This document shows, piece by piece, positions 44,701 through 56,500 of a stretch of DNA of 64,000 nucleotides. Position numbers and translations under genes: made by a program. The notes below the pieces were generated by a model. It did not search any database, was not told where the DNA came from, and worked only from the letters and a program-made list of their open reading frames with translations. Position 1 is the stretch's first letter, and every line of letters begins with the position of its first letter. This DNA is from Purpureocillium takamizusanense (lineage: Eukaryota > Ascomycota > Sordariomycetes > Hypocreales > Ophiocordycipitaceae), in the NCBI RefSeq assembly GCF_022605165.1, contig NC_063075.1:1736001-1800000 (forward strand), read 5' to 3'.

Positions 44701-46752
44701 GTCTGCCAACAGGTCGGCTTCGTCCAAGAAGTGCGTGGTTAGAATGAGGGTTCTCTTGCCTCGCTCGGCCAAGAGAATGTCCCAAATCTTTCGCCGGGAC
44801 AACGGATCTAGGCCGCTGCTCACTTCATCCACACAACACACCGCACTGCCTCCGGTCAGCATCATGCCGAGCTGGAGCTTGCGCTTCTGGCCCCCAGATA
44901 GCGTCTTTGCCAGAGAATGTCGCTTCTGTGAGAGGTCGATCGCCCGGATCAGTTCTGTGATTTCCTCTTTGGAGGCCCGATTCGATGGAGCTTTGAGACG
45001 GTTAAAGATGACCAGATGTTCTTCCACATTCAATTCATCCCATAGTACGTTTTTCTGCGGAGCAATACCCAAGCCACCGGTACCGTCTATCTTGATACTG
45101 CCACTCGTCAGGCGATGCAGGCCGGCAATGGCATCGAGTGTGGTACTCTTACCACTCCCGTTGGCGCCGAGAAGGGCGACGATCTGGCCCCTGCCCACTT
45201 TGAAGCTGAGCCCATTGACCGCCACGACTGGTTCGGCGCCAGTCTTGCGGAACTTGGAGCGCAGCTTGGACAAGGCGCTGGGCTCGTACACCTTTGTCAA
45301 ACCGTCCAACTCGACTGAATTCTCGCCTAGGCTGCCGGGTTCTTCGTGGCTCATGTGGACGTGTCGACCTTTGACAGATGTGCCGTAGAAGCGCTTTTCG
45401 TTATACATGGCCAGGAAAAGGTAGACGACGATTTGCATGGCCATGAGCACCCAGAACACGATACCAGGAATCGACCACGGGCTGCGGGGTGGCAGCTCGA
45501 GTAGGCTCGCAGCCCGGTTCTGCTTTTCAAAGCGGGCCATGAGCGTGATAAAGTAGACATAGTTGCACGGCGGGAACAGGACGGAGAGGGCCGCAACGGG
45601 ACCCGTCTTGGGCTGGGTGAGCGACTGCGCCAGGATCCCCAGCAAGAGGGTTGTGAGAATGGCGGTGATGCTGCTGAGCTGTGCCTTGCGGAAGAAGGTG
45701 GCGATGAAGATGGAAAACGAGGCAAAGGCCAGGCCCGCCAGAACGTGAAACACGAGAACAATGCCGACGCTGGTGTTGACAAAGACGCCTACTCGGAGGA
45801 TGATGGAGCCGATGATCCAGGCCGGGGCGTAGATCACGGAGAAGGACAGGTGGTGTGAGATGATGCGAGCAACCGGCGCCATCCAGGCGCGAGTGACGGG
45901 CATCATGGCGTCGATGAGTTGCGACATGCCGCTCTCACGCTCCGTGGCAATCAAGCCTGTGACGTGGTACGTGATCCAGATGACAGAAGAGATAAAGGAC
46001 ACGCCCATGAAGTTGACGATGGCGTTGTGAAAGATCTCGCGAACTTTGCGGTCCCGCTGCTCTTGCGTCTGGCTGGTGAAGGGGAGCTCGCGGGTGCGGG
46101 CCAAGGCGTTGTTGGTATTGGAACCGTTGAGGCGGGCGATGATGGTGTCGACGGCCCGCTGCATGGGCAGCAGATAGATTTCTTCCATGTTGGTGGTGCT
46201 GTCCACGTTGATTTTGACAGGGCTCTCCCACATGGCGGCGTCGGTACGGATGGTATAGTTCCAGATGCCGCCGCTTCCTTCGTTTGGCGACGAGCGCATG
46301 ACGAGCGCGCAATAGCAGTTTGTCACGCCGCGCAGGGAGCTTCGGCACTCGTTGGAGAGCGAGCTCTCGTCGGCCAGCCTGACCACCGTCATGGGGGCGC
46401 CATAGTCTGTCGTCTCTCGTGCGACCGAGTCGAGGACCGTCTCGATGGAGCCGCCCTGATGGCCGTTGCTGATCAAGACGACCTTGGTCCTGCTGCTTCC
46501 CTTGGCCGTGTCGAAGGCTTCCGCGAGGCTGCGGACGTCGTGCGCCGTGCCAATGCCAAACTTGGCCGGCGGGACAAACAAGTTTTTGGCGAAGCTGAAG
46601 AACGAGGCCAGCAGGATGGGCAGCAGGAACGCCATGCAGATGACGAGGAGCAGGTGCCGGAGGAGCAAGGTCCGGAAGTTCTTGGCCATGAGCGTCCCGA
46701 CCTGGCGGGCGTATATCGCCATCTCCGCCTTGGTCGATGTTGGCGACCCCAT
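41758..46752 (-). CDS. ABCA-type full ABC transporter, intronless
   Basis: One uninterrupted exon of 1664 residues laid out as (TMD-NBD)x2. Each TMD begins with a membrane helix and then a large extracytosolic loop, as in ABCA proteins. NBD1 has Walker A GANGSGKST near 527, signature LSGGQ near 616 and Walker B CVDEVSSGLDP near 640. NBD2 has GPNGAGKST near 1315, LSGGNKRKLS near 1414 and LLDEPSSGLD near 1436. NBD1 reads DEV where DEP is usual, but the catalytic Glu is kept. I chose the ATG at 46752 (MGSPTSTK, in a GCCATGG context); the frame runs 22 codons further upstream but only to a GTG. ABCA members move lipids in animals; the fungal substrate is unknown. Convergent with the phytochrome. 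Confidence 0.93.
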   Translation of the reverse strand: MGSPTSTKAEMAIYARQVGTLMAKNFRTLLLRHLLLVICMAFLLPILLASFFSFAKNLFVPPAKFGIGTAHDVRSLAEAFDTAKGSSRTKVVLISNGHQGGSIETVLDSVARETTDYGAPMTVVRLADESSLSNECRSSLRGVTNCYCALVMRSSPNEGSGGIWNYTIRTDAAMWESPVKINVDSTTNMEEIYLLPMQRAVDTIIARLNGSNTNNALARTRELPFTSQTQEQRDRKVREIFHNAIVNFMGVSFISSVIWITYHVTGLIATERESGMSQLIDAMMPVTRAWMAPVARIISHHLSFSVIYAPAWIIGSIILRVGVFVNTSVGIVLVFHVLAGLAFASFSIFIATFFRKAQLSSITAILTTLLLGILAQSLTQPKTGPVAALSVLFPPCNYVYFITLMARFEKQNRAASLLELPPRSPWSIPGIVFWVLMAMQIVVYLFLAMYNEKRFYGTSVKGRHVHMSHEEPGSLGENSVELDGLTKVYEPSALSKLRSKFRKTGAEPVVAVNGLSFKVGRGQIVALLGANGSGKSTTLDAIAGLHRLTSGSIKIDGTGGLGIAPQKNVLWDELNVEEHLVIFNRLKAPSNRASKEEITELIRAIDLSQKRHSLAKTLSGGQKRKLQLGMMLTGGSAVCCVDEVSSGLDPLSRRKIWDILLAERGKRTLILTTHFLDEADLLADHIAILSKGTLRAEGSSVELKDRLGGGYRVHVNKSAAGNAAPDIDQVKKTSAFDLTTYVASNSTLAADVIRKLEAAGINDYRFSGPTIEDVFLQLAEEIKDVKAFQAVETTASKTQVTEKLHEHETSSQTSGDRGLKLVDGKRVGYARQVGILFRKRITVFKKNYILYLIAFLLPIIAASLTSLYVRGKEPTGCSASEQSSSWGTEDAFSQIKDNRSVAFLAGPPSRLNPATVRSLFSPIFAGSGGAASRAIGGAALNNLHLVNTYDEFTQYIARHRANITTGLWLGDDVEPPTVGWVANLFVTSSLTAQQFLDMLLANTTIATTWSPFDIPFNPGIGDALNLAIYMGIAFACYPAFFGLYPSTERRRFVRALQYSNGVRPFPLWAAYLIFDFSLVLAASAIVTGLWSGLSDIWFHLEYIFIVFFLYGLASTLLAYFVSLFTKTQLATFAWAAAYQVVIFLAYLISYICVITYVPVNKIDTSLLVCHFVVSAFAPIGSAMRALFISTNLFATACDGQQLSQKPTSFVMYGGPITYLVVQCIVLFGLVLWIDGGSVGSMLRGVLERRGRRRAEAARDGCEDEMAIELTRVTSGGGGNHEDGLRVMHLTKSFGKNTAVDNVTFGVKRGEVFALLGPNGAGKSTTISLIRGDLKPSHNGGDVYVEDQSVTENLAAARTHLGVCPQIDALDQMTVREHLEFYARVRGVADIQHNVSAVLRAVGLEAFESRMGHALSGGNKRKLSLGIALMGNPTVVLLDEPSSGLDAASKRIMWRTLAATVHGRSILLTTHSMEEADALAGRAGILARRMLALGTPDDLRHRFGDALHVHLVSASAPRTSDAEVNRITAWIKRTLPSASLDTKTYHGQMRFSVSAKDVAAASAAASPWQPRSSRANPSRRYGTIDPLNSIKAGHSQQQGSAIGRLVVLLEEHKARLGVRHYSVSSTTLDQVFLTIVGRHNVREENYEEKKKKRGVWSRVWNFGRS

Positions 46753-49163
46753 GGCGCCGATGTTCAACTGGTGGGTTCTTGAACCAAGCCAGCCGCTTCC
46801 CCAACCTTGAGGCGACACAGGGGCGACTTAGATCGCCATGCGCACGGGCGATATGCCAGGTACATAGGGTTGCAGCTATGGGAAGAAGGAGAGAAACGGG
46901 CGAGTGCGGCAAAAAACGAAAGAGGACGGCGGATGAACCCAAAGAGAGACGCCCGCGGCGGGATGAGAACACATGGTTCAGGGCAACGCCAATGGGGGAG
47001 AGGGAGAGGGAAAAAAAAGGTCAGGATGCAGGATGTCAACGTCAGCGATTATTATGGTCCGCTGGAGGGCGAGCGAGCGAGCGAATAGAGCCCAAGTGTC
47101 GTTCCGCACGCGAACTCGGCCTCGGTAGGTACGGGCGACGAAGCAGATGCACGCACGCACACACCACAGCCTAATAAATCTGCTCGCCATGCAACCAACT
47201 ACGTCGCCGGTCATGGGCGGGGGGGGCTTGGGCTCCAGTCTCACCGCAGACCCGGGCAGATAGGCATAGGTTGATTAGCAGGTCGCAACACGAGCTTGTG
47301 CTATTGTGCCATGATAAAAAAGAGCAAGTGTCGTTAGCTCCGCTGGGCATTACGCAATGGAGTCCGCGCCACCGAACCCACGGCCCCCCTCCCCTCCCTC
47401 TGTGGACGCTTGAGAGGTACAGTACCTTAGTACAGGTAGTTGGACTACACTGCAGAGGTCGAGTCGTGAGAGCCCATTGACACGTTAGGACTCATACGAA
47501 GTACGGGGCGCCGAGCACTTGCAGTTGACGTGGGTCTGCAGGAGGGGCGGGGAGCAGCACCGCTGCAGAGCGTCAGCGTATGCGATCAAATGCGACGTCG
47601 AAAAAACCCGAGTAATGACAAGGCCAAGCGGACTTGGCCGAGGTCGCCAGCAAGCAGCATAGGATTCTGGAAAGGTGCGCCGCATAACCCCGGTCGTTGG
47701 TTGAGTCACGTCCGTGGCACAAGAATCATAAGCAGCAGCTGTTATTGTACCGTTTGCGCCTGCGCATCACCCGGTCCCGGTATATCAACCATGTATGATG
47801 TCCCCGTCCCTGCCTTATATCAAGGGCCGAGTGTCACTGGGGAATCGGCATTGCAGGTTCACAGTCACTCTCTGCACGTACGTACATACCTACTTCGTGG
47901 TATTACCTTTACCACCCCACCAAAAGAGGGCGGCGGAGTGGGGGCGGAAATCTGCAGTCGCCTGGGGGTGGCCTTTTAAACTCAGACAACGCCATGCGCC
48001 ACCCGCATCGTAACACAAGAGGCGGCCCGCGACACCCTGGCCAGCTGGCTGGCGTGGGAGCTCCATGGATATCAAATCGGGGGATACTGGTCTGCCCGGC
48101 GCGCCGCCCATCACACGCACGCGACAGTACATACACCCTTTACCGGCAGCAAAAACTTCCAAGCGGAAATAAATCGCCTTGTCTTGTACATGCGTGCGTG
48201 AACCAGGCAGCAGGCCTTTAACGAACTGCATCCAGACAGGCAGCGGGCACTGACTGGCCAGGCAGGACGCGTAGCGTAGGTGGGCAGTGCTCGCTCAAGC
48301 GGAGAGGGCGGGCAGGCAGGCCTGGCCGGCCCTGCCTCTACACAACTCATGCGTCGGGCGCCCGCGCGGGATTCGGATCTTCGGGTAGGTTCGACCCCGT
48401 GCGCGGAGGAGCCCCCAGCGTTCGTCCGAGCTGCATCACCTCGTATGCACAAGACGAACCTGTTGCAATCAATGCCATACATAAAAATAAAAATAAAAAT
48501 TGCCCCCCTTTTTTTTATTGACACTCTTGAGTCTGGCCTTGTTGAAACTACTACTACAACAGTCCCTCAGGCAGACGACAGACAGGAGGCACCGTCCAGA
48601 CTATTGAATGAATGCTGCAGACTGCGCTGCTGCACCCGTCCTCGTGCAACGTCCGGGTGGGCGGGGGGCTTGTTGGTGTCATGGTGGGCAGCTAGTAGCT
48701 GCTGGGCTCTGCGAGTACCTATCTATCTCTCCAACTCGACCCAAACTAACCAACAACACTCCAATCCAATAATCCGAGGGTACTGCCCCTGTCAGTTGAA
48801 GCTTGTGATAACGTCTCTGGCAGCACTTCGCGCACGGAACTCCTGCAATCATATAACCTTCACATGAAGCATCTATTTCCCTGCCTCTCTACTACTACCT
48901 ACGTACTATCGTCACATGAACCAGCGAGCCGCGGTTCGTAGGTTCCGCCTCCATCGCGCGCTCTCCATTTTCCCTGCAAGAGCCACCGCGATCCGCCGAG
49001 ATAAAAAGGATTCGTCGACTCGAATGGGACTGCCGGCAGGACCAAAGCGTAAATCCCGGACAAGCTTGCGAGGCGCACACCCAGCTAAACATGAAACACA
49101 AGGCGCAGAACGGCCCGCCTGAAACCTTGTGCGGCCCTGTGCTCAGATGGATCTATCCACCAA
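46753..49163. other. Upstream region of the ABC transporter
   Basis: 2.4 kb between the RAD4 stop and the transporter start. It contains the transporter promoter and leader and the RAD4 3' UTR. A TACGAAGTAC decamer lies at 47495-47504 and an A-rich repeat at 48481-48500. Open frames here are short and lack domains. Confidence 0.5.
48481..48500. repeat. (ATAAAA)n repeat
   Basis: Three tandem ATAAAA units followed by C6 and T8 tracts; low-complexity intergenic DNA. Confidence 0.85.
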
Positions 49164-51705
49164 CTACTCCACGATAAACCCACCTGCCATCATATCATCA
49201 TCCTCATCGTTGTTGACAATCATGTCAAACTCCTCCGTCGCGTCGCTCTCACCCGCGGCATCATCATCATCATCATCATCATCCGCCATGGCGCCGGCGC
49301 CGGCGTCCAGCTCCGCCTGTCTGTCAGCCTCTCGCTTCTCCGCTTCGTCTACGCCACTCCAGATCCTCTCACGGATCCGCAGGCCCATGAGGAGCTTCCT
49401 CCACATCCTGAGCGCGACAAGCCTCCTGCGCTCGTCCTCGAGCTCCTGCTGCACGTCGCCCAAGCCGTCAATGACATTCCGCACTGCTTCTTCGAACTCG
49501 GCCGCCACGACGATGCCGTGCAGCACCGCGGTGCCCTGTCGGCCCTTAAATTGGAACCCCGTCAGGGCCGGGGCGAAGTCGACCCCAAGAATGATGGCCG
49601 CGCGAGTGGCATGTTCGTGAATGATATGGACGGCCCCTCGCGGGACCATGTGGGGCACGTAGACCTCGATATTTCCGAACTTGTTCTTCGGCACACGCCC
49701 ATTGCGAACGGGCGGTGGTTCGTAGAGTTCCGTCTGATCCTGTGTGTATAGAGGGATGCCCACGACGTCGCCGTCAGGCTGCGCGTCTTCCTTGTCGTAT
49801 CGTGAGTTCTCTGGCTGGGCCTTCTTCGGGAGCCACTTGGCGGGAATCTCGTTCGCCTTGACCTCCCGACCAAGGCGATACCACTTGTCGGCGCTCTTTG
49901 CGACGCGAACGTCTTTGCGACGAAATATCTTCTCCAAGGGCCCCCGGCTGCCTGTTGCGACCGTTCCGGACGGCCTCGCCTCGGGCACCAAGACCTCGTG
50001 CCTTCGGAGATGCCGTTCCAGCGCAAATACAGGGTGATCCTTAAAGTCCTGAACGTTGCGTGGCATGGGCTCTCTTGCCTCCACTGCAGCCAGCTCTGTC
50101 TCCTCAATCTGGTCGAGGTCGGTACGCCTAATCGGTCGGTAGAGTTTCATGACCCTTTGCCACCATTGCCCACCGTCGTCGCGTGCGCTCTCCACGCGCA
50201 GCCTGCGTGTCTTGGCCGTGTATGCCTTCGCGTAGCGCCGCGTGACGTCTCGGGCCGTCCCGTCGGCCTCAAACGCCACCACATAAGAGAGGCAGTTTTC
50301 CTTGTCCGTAATGGGCGGCTCAAAGACCTTGGGCTTCCAGAATGTGTGTAGTACGACGGGGTCCACGGGTTGCCACTTTTGATGTCCAACGTCAAGGACC
50401 TCGACCCAGTACACCGGGTACGGGGACTCTCGAATTTTTATCGGGGCGTCGAAAGCCCGACTCTGCCCAGGAGGGGGCTGGACCGGGGCAAAGTTGTATG
50501 CCGTCGCGTTGGGGTGGCCCAGCCGTCGACGCGCAGTTGCGCTGCTAGGGGATGCCGCACTCGCGCTTTCGGCGAGAGCTTCATACTTGGCGAGCGCCTC
50601 GCGAGCCCGCTCCTTGTGCGATGACTTCGTGGGAGTCGCGTTCTTCTTGGGCTTCGGGAGCGACGGCGCGCTCGAGTGAAAAGAAAGCGGCTGAAGTGAG
50701 CAGACCAGCCTTGCCCGGACGCCTATGCTCCTCAGCAGCGCGCAGTACAGCTGTGCGCCGACATCACGCGAGCCCTGCAGATTTCTCGCCATCTTCTGAA
50801 AGTCTTTGCGGTCTAGGCACGAATCCATGTCACTTGGAGGCTCATACTTTTGCGCATGTGTGAGTACTCGCCCACTCAAACGTCGGGCTAGAAGGACTCA
50901 CATCTTGAAGTTGGGCTGGATCCTCTGCCCATAGAGCACGTCGTAACCCTCTCTCTTTGATCTGAAACTTATTCTCCCACATGATTCCTGCCTGCTTGAG
51001 CCCATTCTTCAAGCTCTCCGCCTGGCCAAACTGCGACAGATTGGATCCTGGGTTGAGGTAATTGATCGTCTTCGCATCAAGATGCGGGCGCAGAGACTCC
51101 TGAACTTTGGTGTCGTTGCACCAGCGGTTGCGGCGCGAGACGTGAGAAAGGAGACATAAGAGATGGACTTGATGGATTTGAATGCGGCGCTCTTTTTCCT
51201 CCCTGGTGATGGGCTTGCGTCTCTCTCTGGCCCTGCCTGGCATCGTGGCGGACTGCTGCGCCGTGAGGTTGAGTTCCAAAGAAGCTGGTTCGGCGGGTTT
51301 TGCGTCGCCCAGCGGCTTCGCAAAGTCCATGTCCTCAAAATTCCTTTCATCCTCGTCTTCGTCATCCTCATCCTCTTCATCCGTGTCCAGCTCCAGTGTC
51401 TGCAGCGTAGGTTCTGGGATGACCACGTCCTGGAATTCCACGTCTTCATCTTCATCTTCACTTGCGGATCCATCAGCCGCCTGGGCTTTTGCATGAGTTG
51501 AAGCCCCGGAGTCCAAAACCTTTTCATCTTCGTGGTTTGCCGTTCTTCTTCGCCGTTTCAGAGGCGGTTCGGAGGAAACATCCTCATGTGCAGAAACACC
51601 AGCCTCTGCCAGCATCTGCTGGTAAATGTCGCGCTCTTCATTGCCGCCGCTCGGCCCCAGTCGGGCAGTGCTCCGGCTGGTCGCCTTACGTCCTTTCGCG
51701 ACCAT
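49164..51705 (-). CDS. RAD4: Rad4/XPC DNA damage recognition protein
   Basis: Two exons (51705-50902, 50846-49164) with a 55-nt phase-0 intron, 828 residues. The join restores QLQD|YEPPSDMDSCLD ahead of the Rad4 signature GSRDVGAQLYCALLR and VRARLVCSLQP (transglutaminase-like fold). The beta-hairpin domains follow: HPVFALERHLRRHEV opens BHD1, WYRLGREVK lies between, and FGNIEVYVPHMVPRGAVHI opens BHD3. The N-terminus is basic, then acidic and disordered. The C-terminus has a run of eight Asp encoded by a trinucleotide repeat. Rad4 with Rad23 finds helix-distorting lesions and starts global-genome nucleotide excision repair in the nucleus. The length is a little short of some fungal orthologues. 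Start is the first ATG of the frame. Confidence 0.95.
49261..49283. repeat. (TCA)n repeat coding poly-Asp in RAD4
   Basis: Seven perfect TCA units on the plus strand, read as GAT/GAC-type Asp codons on the minus strand inside the C-terminal acidic tail of RAD4. Confidence 0.9.
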
Positions 51706-52498
51706 GCTTACATGTCGATCGAGCGTTGCCAGGACGGAAGGTGGGATCGTTGATTATCCAGATTCACGGGCACGCCTGGATCACGAGAAGGCGGTTGCGT
51801 CATGCCTGGTGATGCGCGAAGTCACGTGCGCTGGAGACATGGGAGGGGTCCAGCCATGAACGATCCGGGCCAATTCCAAAACAATAGCAGGATCGATGAT
51901 GAATATACAATGAGCTCAATCATCTTCGATTATCAAGTCATAAAGGAACACGGTTCAAGCTGAGCTGTTTATTACTGCTCATTGCTCAATAAGGCAGGCA
52001 GGTCGCAATTGGGACATGCCGTTGATCGCCCTCGCTTGACTCTTGCCGACTTCTTCCTTCGTAATCGGCGTTCGATGCATAGTGATCGATTCAGGCAAAG
52101 ACCATCGGGCTGCGCATTGATTACACCCGTCGTATGCTATATCCATCATTTATTCGAATTCGTCAAACGGAGCCTGGCGCGTCGGCGTGGGGGACGGTCA
52201 GTCCACGGCCCCCACCAACCCACTCTTGTGTGCAAATCTCTTTTCCCGTCTCATCTCTCTACTCACTCTGAGAGAGTCATCCCGCAACGATCGGATGTGA
52301 TATCAAACGCACTCGACGAGGGTACTTCTATCTCAATTGACACTGTCTCCACGTGAATTACGCAGACAAAGGAAACGAATTTGATTGAAATTCCCCAGAC
52401 AGGCAGCACTGTTGGTATACCGCGTTCAATCCTGACACCGGCCATTCAGAATTACCGGCTGAATAACGCCATGACAATGTGAGCACAGCGCCCATCGC
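51706..52498. other. RAD4 upstream region and carrier 3' region
   Basis: Holds the RAD4 promoter and the 3' UTR of the mitochondrial carrier, both on the minus strand. AT-rich toward 52100-52500. No gene supported. Confidence 0.55.
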
Positions 52499-53551
52499 TT
52501 ATTTGGTCAACCAGCCCAAGTAATCAGCGACAATCAGTGTCACCATCCTAAATACCGTCAGTCAGATGCTGAGAAGCTCGCCTTGGTCTTGGGGCACTCA
52601 CGCATGCGGAGCAATTCGAACATAGTATGTACTGAAGCCACGATAGAACCGCAGAATCCCTTCTTGCTTGGCGACTTTGGCGAAGCAGTCAGCCATGCCC
52701 TTGTAAGGTAGCTTTCCGTCGGGTCCTTTCTGCTGCTTCTGAAGGCGAGTTTTGACAAAGTCGAAAGGCAAGCTGAAGAAGCTGGCAAAGAAGCCAGCTA
52801 TCGCGCTTGCAGTCAGGGTCTGCGAGCGAGCGGACAAGTCCGTCTTCTGTTTAAGTTGCACCTTGGCCTCACTGAAGAAGGCAAGCTGGCCAAAATTGAG
52901 TGCCATGGCACGCACAACGGTCGGCGCCGCGCCGGACCAGAGCGCACCCACACCTTCGCTTTTGGCGATCGATCCAAGTGCGTCTATGACGGACTTGTAG
53001 TTCTTTCGCTCAGCTAGTGGCTTCAGTCCGTCGCTTTGCATACGGATGAGGGCGAGGTCAGCTGGGTTCCCGATCATGGCGGCGATGCCGCCAGCGGTAA
53101 GGCCCGCTGTCGCGCGCTCACGGAAGCCAATGCTCCTGTCCTGGGCTTTCGCCCTCGCCGTCAATCGGCCCATGATGGTGTCGAAGAGACCCAAGCGGGC
53201 CGTGGTATATACAGCCTGGCGGAGCAGGCCAGCAGACAGTCCCGTGTACAAATCCAGGACCTTGCCGCTCGAGATGATTTGGCGAGTGACGGACAGAGGT
53301 GTGGGTTTCGGACCCGTAGACGTTCCCTCGCCCGCAAGTTGAATGCGCACTTTGACCATGTCAACGGGTTGGATTACCGTGGTAGCCACCATGCCACTGA
53401 TGCCACCATTGATGAACGGCAGCGCGGCTCTCATAAATGGTGTGTGTAGAACATCATTGGCGACGGCGACGCCATCCCCCTTTGCGGCATTCATGACTTC
53501 GGTGGTCTTGTTCCGAGCCGATTCAGCGGCTTGTTTGAGACTGCCGGTCAT
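52499..53551 (-). CDS. Mitochondrial oxoglutarate/malate-type carrier
   Basis: Two exons (53551-52602, 52547-52499) with a 54-nt intron give 332 residues. The short last exon adds MVTLIVADYLGWLTK, completing the sixth helix after YYVRIAPHA. Three tandem solute-carrier repeats carry the signatures PVDMVKVRIQ, PADLALIRMQ and PFDFVKTRLQ. The substrate-contact and signature wording fits the 2-oxoglutarate/malate carrier (SLC25A11-like), which swaps these acids across the inner mitochondrial membrane for the malate-aspartate shuttle. The first 30 residues are a non-conserved extension. A dicarboxylate carrier of the DIC group is the main alternative. Confidence 0.9.
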
Positions 53552-56500
53552 CGTGGCTTGCGGTTCACGCGGGTTCCAGCGGCTGGTTTAGATTTGATCC
53601 GTGTCTGCTCACGAACGCGTACGGCGCTGGTTTTCGCTGGACGTCTAAGGAAGCTACGTGCATTGATCGTGTCAGCATAAGCTCAACCTCTAAGCGGCTA
53701 AAGCATGACGACGAATCCGATGCGCGAGTGAACATGTCGCGAGATTCTCCGGGCTAACGGAAATGCCGCGGAACGAGGCGCTCGAGACGCAACCCCCGGC
53801 TAGCATTCGGAACGCTGCGTTCGACGCAGCCTCGCACGCCGCCCGAGCGAACACGGCCGGACGTCCACGCGGGACCGGGAGTCGAGGGCGAAAGTCGGCA
53901 GGGGCCTCCAAGCCGTGCATGGCCCACAGCCGTCGAGGCCCGCTCGGGAAGTCCAGGGAGCTCGGCCCCACGACGCCAGCTGGGGGGGGATTCCCACCGC
54001 GACTCCGCCCGCCTGCGGAGATTGGTCGAGACCGGGGACTGGACCAGGCCAAGCAGGAAAGTGACGGGGATGGAGAAACTCACCAAAAACAGCGACCACA
54101 CAATGACGACAGATTTGTCGGGCTTGTAAACGCGAAGAAGTCGTTGAAGGAATTGCTGGCGACTATGGACGAGCGACAGAGTCGACGGACGGGGTTCGGG
54201 ATCTGGCAAGAGGGTTCGGGATCTTGTGAGCGGGGTCGAGTACACCCCCGAGGCAGTTGCGCTGCGGGGTCACACGGTCGTAGTTGCCACGCCGAGTTGG
54301 TGTCCTGCCGTCTGAAGAAGGCGCGCGCGCGCGGAAGCTCGAACAACCGCACGACGCTGGCAATACGAGGACGAGAGATCAGGAGGAGGAGGAGGTTGCT
54401 GCGAGGATGCGGGCGACGCGAGGTTTTAAAGACCAAGGATGGATGTGATGACAGTTGTCTGATGGGTCAGAGAGACTTCTGCGGCGCTGGTGTAAGTCGA
54501 CAGCCAAAACTCTAAATGGCGGCGACGGCTGTTCGGATGGGTGATGAAGGTTCGGCCACAGACACCAAGCCGACCAGGCACGGTGGGGGAATTGTCAAGT
54601 CGCGGCGCGTGAGCGGGAGTCGGCAAGACGGGGAAATGCTGGAGAAAACGGCAGAGGCGTTGATACTTATGGTGTTCCAACAACCTTGGTACGGAGGAGA
54701 GGGAGGATCGGCTTGCCTGGCACCCATACACCACCCTCCATCACGGCCCATCGACCAGTCACAGCCAGCTTGTTTTCAACGGGCTGGTCGCGCCTGACAC
54801 ACAGCCCGAGATGCTTCGCCAACACTCGCGTCCCAGCTGTGCGGGGTCGTGTCCCTCATTTCTGCCGTCGTCTCCTTGTGGCTTCGCTTGCCAAATGCCA
54901 TCTCAGGCCTGACTTGGATGACACCACCGTAACACACCATCTACCAATGTACCATGTTCCCCTTGTGTGGTGCAACAGCAACGTGAGGCGAAAGTGACAT
55001 GTGAAGCATGCTCGTCTTCTCGACATACAGATGATGAGGTGGCTACAAGTGACAGCTCTGGACATCCAGCGACTTGGACGAAACGATCGATGACAGGCAG
55101 TTACGATCCTCGCCCTGGCTTGGTTCGAGACGTGCCGTGCCTCGCCGACCACCTGCCTGCCTGAGGGGGGCCGCGCATCAAGCTGTTGCTGTGACGCATC
55201 CTTGCACACCACCCACACCAGGTGTGTCAGGCACGCGGCACACCTCACAGGTTACCCTCGCGGCGTCAACAAGGCACCATCAGCACTCCCGTCGATGGCA
55301 ACCCCGACATACCACTGGGCGTCTGTTGCTGGCGAGCCCGCCGTGCAGCATCGCTCGCGCACCTCCCCGGGCGAGGTCGGCTTGAGTCGGTCACCACCTG
55401 TTCAGCAACCTTTGAAGTGGGCCGTTCTTCCCGTCCCCGGCACATCACTTGAGCTGTGCTTTCGATGATTCGCGCCGTCGTCAGGTCCTGGCGCTCACGC
55501 CAATTCATTATTCAACAAACCCACAGACCAGGTGCCTTGCTTATTATTAGCTGTGGATGCAAGTGCGGAATGGCAGCAAATGCGGGGGCCAGTCATGCGA
55601 GAGCCGTTTGGCACCCTGCGACCATGGTTTCGCGCCCACTACGTAGACAGTACTGTAGTACCTACGTATCCACTGCCCGCGGCCTACACTCAGTGGATCC
55701 ATCTAGTACCCGGACCAACCTAAAACGCTTCCCGTAGGCCTTCGGTCCAGCCCCAGCTCCATCCTTGGGCTATCGTTGCAAGATAGGTAAGCTGACCCGA
55801 ACATGACTTTGGCCAGTGAGGGAGGGTAGGTATGTACGTGTTGCTGCGGTCTTTCTATGCTGCCTCGGCCATCGACGCATTGTACCAAGTACGAAGCAAT
55901 GCAATTGAATACATCATCGCCCTTCTCGTGATCCACCAGCGCCCAATACACAAATTGGTTGGGGCGATGGCGTATTCATCATGGCGCACTCGATGTGCAG
56001 GAAGAGCTACAGGCGCAGATGTGGGCGACACTTGCCACTGGTCAGTCAGACTCTGGGGCTCCTCACAATCATTTTGGCCGTCCCTGGAGGGACATTGTGA
56101 GTTTGGTGGGGCGGAATGGATTGTAAATGTTTGGCTGACATCCAGAGCTCAATCTTGAAGCGATGGACCGATGATAATAAAAGCGTAGACGACGTAGTGC
56201 TGTGTGAGTGAGTGTAATATTCGGTAAAGGTTCAACGTTTCTCCTTATTCGGCACAACACTCGAGTTGTTACAGGCCTCCGGGGCGACCCTCGTGGTCGC
56301 TGAAGGACATCATTGATGCACAGGACGCTTAATATTGGCATCATGGCTGTCCAAGGCTCACCTCAGCCAGCGAGAAACAATGCCGCTGTTTGGCTCCCAT
56401 GGATGAGGAGCGCCCGGCCGAAAACACCCGACGTTTTACGACAAACATCCTCGGGATTTGACATGGCGTCTCCCAACAGAATATTGGCGATTGGACTGCC

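Noticed and set aside
46753..46818. N-terminal extension of the ABC transporter by 22 codons
   Set aside because: The frame begins at GTG with no ATG; the ATG at 46752 has a better context.
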